Positions 54,230 through 57,008 of a DNA stretch of 57,008 nt are shown in pieces. Below the pieces are notes generated by a model, which searched no databases, was not told the DNA's origin, and saw only the letters and a list, made by a program, of their open reading frames with translations. The DNA comes from Thermococcus sp. GTDB taxonomy: Archaea; Methanobacteriota_B; Thermococci; Thermococcales; Thermococcaceae. Numbering within the stretch: the stretch's first letter is position 1; the number at the start of each line of letters is the position of its first letter. The translations under genes were made by a program, and so were the position numbers. Where the stretch lies: assembly GCF_015521605.1 (NCBI RefSeq), contig NZ_WANV01000024.1:1-57008 (forward strand), read 5' to 3'.

Positions 54230-54652
54230 TCAGACACGCCTGCCCCTTCTTCCGCCCTTCGGCCTTGTGCCGTCGTGCGGAATCGGGGTGACGTCCTCAA
54301 CCCTTCCTATCCTAAGACCTGCCCTGGCGAGGGCACGGATGGCTGCCTGGGCACCCGGTCCGGGGCTCTTGCTCTTGCTTCCTCCCGGGGCGCGAACCTT
54401 GATGTGAACGCCGACGAAGCCCTTCTCCATAGCCTCTTCGGCGGCCCTTCTGGCGGCAATCATGGCCGCGTACGGGGAGGGCTCGTCCCTGTCTGCCTTG
54501 ACGACCATACCACCGCTCCACCTGCTGACGGTCTCGGCCCCGGTGAGGTCGGTGATGTGGATGATGGTGTTGTTGTAGGAGGAGTAGATGTGGGCAACTC
54601 CCCACTTCTCCTTCTTCTTAAGGTTAACCTGCTGCTGAACTTCCTCACTCAT
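54230..54652 (-). CDS. rps11: 30S ribosomal protein S11
   Basis: 140 residues, [20 protein letters not shown], with [20 protein letters not shown] and a C-terminus [20 protein letters not shown]. Start overlaps the rps4 stop by four bases. Confidence 0.97.
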   Translation of the reverse strand: MSEEVQQQVNLKKKEKWGVAHIYSSYNNTIIHITDLTGAETVSRWSGGMVVKADRDEPSPYAAMIAARRAAEEAMEKGFVGVHIKVRAPGGSKSKSPGPGAQAAIRALARAGLRIGRVEDVTPIPHDGTRPKGGRRGRRV

Positions 54653-55191
54653 GAGGCCTCACCCTGCTTAGCCTGTTCAATAACCATCCTCTCGGGGTGG
54701 CTCTCCTTGGCGAAAGGAGAGGTCTTCGAGTACGTTATGGCGTCTTCCTCCTCCCTGAGGACGAGATATCCCGGAGAACGGATGATCTGTCCGTTGACCT
54801 CGATGTGGCCGTGGACTATGAGCTGCCTGGCCTGCCTGATGGTCCTGGCGAGGCCCTTCTTGTAGACGAGGGTCTGAAGGCGCCTGTCAAGGACATCCTC
54901 AACGGTGAGTGAGAGAACGTCATCCAGGACGGCATCGGCCGGGAGGAGGCCCAGCCTGTTGAGCCTCTGGAGGAGCTGGACCCTCTCGATCTCGGCCTGC
55001 TTGCCGCGGGCTGCAAGGAGGCGCCTAGCCCTACGCCTGAACTCCTTGAGCTGGGTCTCGTGGCGCCAGAGCTCCTTCTTGTTCTTGAGGGCGTACTTCC
55101 TCATGAGGACTCTCTCGCGGTCGAGCCTCTCCTTAATCCAGGGGTGAGAGGGAGTCTCGTACCTTTTTCTCTGTCTCTTAGGGTCTCCCAT
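54649..55191 (-). CDS. rps4: 30S ribosomal protein S4
   Basis: 180 residues, [21 protein letters not shown]4 RNA-binding domain [20 protein letters not shown] followed by [13 protein letters not shown]. Primary 16S rRNA binder. Ten bases after rps13. Confidence 0.97.
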   Translation of the reverse strand: MGDPKRQRKRYETPSHPWIKERLDRERVLMRKYALKNKKELWRHETQLKEFRRRARRLLAARGKQAEIERVQLLQRLNRLGLLPADAVLDDVLSLTVEDVLDRRLQTLVYKKGLARTIRQARQLIVHGHIEVNGQIIRSPGYLVLREEEDAITYSKTSPFAKESHPERMVIEQAKQGEAS

Positions 55192-55201
55192 CTAAACCAC
55201 C

Positions 55202-55651
55202 TCACTTCTTCTTCCTTCTCACGCCAATCGTGGTGCCGTGCCTGAAGTTCGACCGGGTCCTCTGTCCGCGGAGCGGAAGACCGAGCTCGTGCCTTATGCC
55301 GCGGTAAGCCCTGATGCGCCTGAGCCTGTTAACGTCCTCACGCCAAGCCATGACGAGCTTGGCGGTGATAAGGTGCATGTCCTTGCCTGTCTCGTAGTCC
55401 TTCGGCCTGTTGACGGCCCAGGCGGGTATGCCGTGGGCAACCGGATCCTCAAGGATCTTCTCTATGGTCTTGACCTGCTCGTCGGTCAGGTAACCGGTCT
55501 TCATGTACGGGTCTATTCCTGCAACCCTGAGCACCATCGTAGCGAAGTTTATGCCTATACCCCTGATGCCCGTAAGGGCCCATCTCAACTGCTTATTTCC
55601 GTCCAAATCAACTCCCGCTACACGGACGATGTGTCTGAAGTTGTCCGTCAT
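55202..55651 (-). CDS. rps13: 30S ribosomal protein S13
   Basis: 149 residues, [20 protein letters not shown], with [13 protein letters not shown] and the basic tail [20 protein letters not shown]. Start follows GGAGGTGTATTCGTA. No TATA box is seen in the 39 bases after tRNA-Ser, so transcription probably comes through the tRNA gene. Confidence 0.97.
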   Translation of the reverse strand: MTDNFRHIVRVAGVDLDGNKQLRWALTGIRGIGINFATMVLRVAGIDPYMKTGYLTDEQVKTIEKILEDPVAHGIPAWAVNRPKDYETGKDMHLITAKLVMAWREDVNRLRRIRAYRGIRHELGLPLRGQRTRSNFRHGTTIGVRRKKK

Positions 55652-55690
55652 TACGAATACACCTCCATCTCAATCCTTCATAGAGGATTT

Positions 55691-55777
55691 TGGCGCCGGG
55701 ACGGGGATTTGAACCCCGGTGTCCATACGGACACGGGCTCTCAAGGCCCGCGCCATCCCAGGCTAGGCGATCCCGGC
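55691..55777 (-). tRNA. tRNA-Ser (anticodon TGA)
   Basis: Starts GCCGGGATCGCCTAGCC. Anticodon stem CGGGC/GCCCG, loop CTTGAGA, anticodon TGA; class II variable arm TGTCCGTATGGACA. T-arm CGGGGTTCAAATCCCCG, encoded CCA. Its first 15 bases are also the last five codons (with stop) of the upstream methyltransferase gene. Confidence 0.95.
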
Positions 55778-56350
55778 ATACACGCGGTAGCCGCTCCCCT
55801 TCGCCAGCTCTCTCACTTCGGTGAAGTGGTCATTCATTAGAGCCTTAATATACTTTGCCCCCTGCTTCGTCTTGATAACAAGTTGCAGGAGGCCTCCATC
55901 GTTGAGATGCCGGGGAGCGTTTATAACTATTTCCCTCAGCACTTCCTTTCCCGCGTGCACCGGGGGATTAGTGATGATTGCGTCGAACTTTTCGCCCCTA
56001 ACGGGTTCGTAGAGGCTTCCCCATCTCACCTCGGCGTTTCTAACGCCGTTGATTTTTAAATTTTTCCTCGCTATCTTGATGGCGCGCCTGTTAACGTCGG
56101 TCATCACCACGTAGTCAACGAAGCGGGAAGCGACTATGCCTATTGCCCCGTAGCCGCAGCCGAGGTCGAGGACGCGCCAGTCATCGTCGAGCACCATGTT
56201 CTCTATGAGTAACTCGGTCCCCCTGTCGAGTTTCCCGAAGGAGAAGACTCCACTGGCTGTGATGAACCTGAAGCACTGACCCCTAAGGCAGACCTCTATC
56301 GTCTTGGTTTTCAACGGCGTGCCTGGCTCTTCGGAGTAGTAGTGGCCCAT
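55763..56350 (-). CDS. RsmC/MJ0882-type SAM-dependent methyltransferase
   Basis: 195 residues. Motif I VLDLGCGYGAIGIVAS, motif II VVMTDVNRRAIKIA, catalytic IITNPPVHAGKEV (NPPxH) as in RsmC-like rRNA guanine-N2 methyltransferases and MJ0882. Probable RNA substrate; exact site unknown. TATA TTTATAAA (56372-56379) lies about 22 bases before the ATG, which predicts a leaderless mRNA. The stop codon TAG is inside tRNA-Ser. Confidence 0.9.
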   Translation of the reverse strand: MGHYYSEEPGTPLKTKTIEVCLRGQCFRFITASGVFSFGKLDRGTELLIENMVLDDDWRVLDLGCGYGAIGIVASRFVDYVVMTDVNRRAIKIARKNLKINGVRNAEVRWGSLYEPVRGEKFDAIITNPPVHAGKEVLREIVINAPRHLNDGGLLQLVIKTKQGAKYIKALMNDHFTEVRELAKGSGYRVYAGIA

Positions 56351-56371
56351 GGTTGGGGGTAGGGGGAGGGG

Positions 56372-56379
56372 TTTATAAA
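56372..56379 (-). promoter_or_regulatory. TATA box of the methyltransferase-tRNA-Ser-rps13 transcript
   Basis: CTTTTATAAACCCC on the minus strand. It is the nearest clear TATA upstream of tRNA-Ser and rps13, so it may drive the whole downstream run as well as the methyltransferase. Confidence 0.6.
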
Positions 56380-56443
56380 AGATGGGGAACAGACTCGGGT
56401 TATCCAGTTATATGGCTGATGTCATTTAAAACCACTAAAGCTT

Positions 56444-56746
56444 TTAATTTGCCCCACGAGATAAATTATTGTCGTCGTTGTGACTCCTATGCCACATACC
56501 CAGCGCAATCATAGATAGTGTTATCACCGGCAACATTACCATGAGCCAAGTTATTTGAGAATTAACGGAGATCAGCCCAAGTTCCAATAGTGCAGCAAGT
56601 AGAAACGCAGTACCCATGGCAATATATCCAAATTCGTAAGCCATCTTGAGTTTCTTTGTTTTGGTATGTTTTATTTTTTCATTATGAACAAAATCAAATA
56701 TCCAGATTGCTAAACATATTAAAGCAATCCACGCCCAGACACCCAT
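56444..56746 (-). CDS. Small membrane protein, unknown
   Basis: 100 residues with three membrane helices, MGVWAWIALICLAIWIFDFV first, a basic loop HNEKIKHTKTKKLK, then two more, and a polar Asn/Asp-rich tail. Ribosome-binding site GGAGGTGAAGTCCT. AT-rich codons unlike the ribosomal genes next to it. No family recognised. Confidence 0.65.
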   Translation of the reverse strand: MGVWAWIALICLAIWIFDFVHNEKIKHTKTKKLKMAYEFGYIAMGTAFLLAALLELGLISVNSQITWLMVMLPVITLSMIALGMWHRSHNDDNNLSRGAN

Positions 56747-56793
56747 AGGACTTCACCTCCATACCTGGATATGCAAAATAAAAATATAAAGCT

Positions 56794-56982
56794 CTATGCG
56801 TAGGTGCAGGATAGGGTATATACACCCGCTATCGTCAGGCATACTTTCCAATACCCACATAATGCTCTTGTACTTGTTGTTGCTGCCAGTAACCCTGCAA
56901 TACACCCAATACCAGTTCCACACTCTGCAACGATAGCAACTAGTGAAGCATATGCATATATATAGACGTAGTATATTGGCAT
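56794..56982 (-). CDS. Possible small hydrophobic Cys-containing protein
   Basis: 62 residues, MPIYYVYIYAYASLVAIVAE, then Gly/Ala-rich hydrophobic sequence with five cysteines (AECGTG, GIGCIAG, RALCGYW, KVCLTI, LSCTYA). Two membrane-spanning stretches are possible. No good ribosome-binding site is seen, only a TATA-like run near the start, so it may not be real. An overlapping frame (56753-56998) is less protein-like. Confidence 0.35.
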   Translation of the reverse strand: MPIYYVYIYAYASLVAIVAECGTGIGCIAGLLAATTSTRALCGYWKVCLTIAGVYTLSCTYA

Positions 56983-57008
56983 TAGACCAGTTGGTCACTA
57001 TAGTATAT

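Noticed and set aside
56753-56998. 81-codon Tyr/Cys/Trp-rich frame at the window end
   Set aside because: Composition is that of AT-rich noncoding DNA, and it overlaps a more protein-like hydrophobic frame.

Overview
The window comes from a hyperthermophilic euryarchaeon of the order Thermococcales, almost certainly Thermococcus. Supporting signs are the dense, GC-moderate gene packing, GGTGAT/GGAGG ribosome-binding sites and TTTATAAA/TTTAAATA TATA boxes. The gene content agrees: a gdhA of Thermococcus type, a GH57 branching enzyme with both known catalytic residues in register with T. kodakarensis TK1436, an IdsA with Tyr81, archaeal RNase J, DUF257, TrpB2 and the archaeal ribosomal/RNA polymerase operon. 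The seven tRNA genes all encode CCA. No CRISPR array, insertion sequence or rRNA gene is visible.

Layout. 1-11.8 kb: truncated gdhA; an intergenic region that holds a probable box C/D guide RNA; a sodium-dependent amino-acid transporter with a 36-residue partner; a PII protein with a shortened T-loop; branching enzyme; RqcH; NikR; membrane proteins. 11.8-15.4 kb: trpB2, RNase P subunit Rpp30 with an exosome-associated RNA-binding protein, and a VapBC pair with a strong palindrome over its promoter and ribosome-binding site. 15.4-19 kb: an accessory island of two surface-anchored proteins and an AT-rich DUF4855 protein. 19-25 kb: L15e, an M24 peptidase, DUF257 and leuS with a structured leader. 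25-26.5 kb: two AT-rich secreted proteins of unknown function.

26.8-37.4 kb is the isoprenoid block: idsA, aRNase J, fni (type 2 IPP isomerase), isopentenyl phosphate kinase and mevalonate kinase, with a MntA-HepT toxin-antitoxin pair joined by 4-base overlaps to mevalonate kinase, then a MEMO-family protein, a threonine synthase-like protein and uridine phosphorylase. Isopentenyl phosphate kinase together with mevalonate kinase indicates the archaeal variant of the mevalonate pathway that feeds ether-lipid synthesis through IdsA.

37.6-49.5 kb holds tRNA-Arg and tRNA-Gly, a CoA-disulfide-reductase-like flavoprotein, MTA phosphorylase, an alpha-solenoid protein, a clearly decayed DUF89 pseudogene, srp54 followed by a stand-alone RAM domain, a GfcR-like regulator, an Lrp regulator divergent from tRNA-Arg, a metallophosphoesterase-fold protein that has lost its metal ligands, a flippase, FUN14 and PadR. 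49.5-55.7 kb is the S13-S4-S11-RpoD-L18e-L13-S9-RpoN-RpoK-enolase-like-S2-L40e run, interleaved with tRNA-Leu, tRNA-Pro, tRNA-Leu and tRNA-Ser. The last kilobase is AT-rich, with small membrane ORFs.

The items most worth a second look are the box C/D RNA at 1.36-1.42 kb, the hairpin at the 5' end of the predicted aRNase J mRNA, the toxin-antitoxin pair inside the mevalonate operon, two pseudoenzymes (phosphoesterase, enolase-like), the short-loop PII and the VapBC operator.
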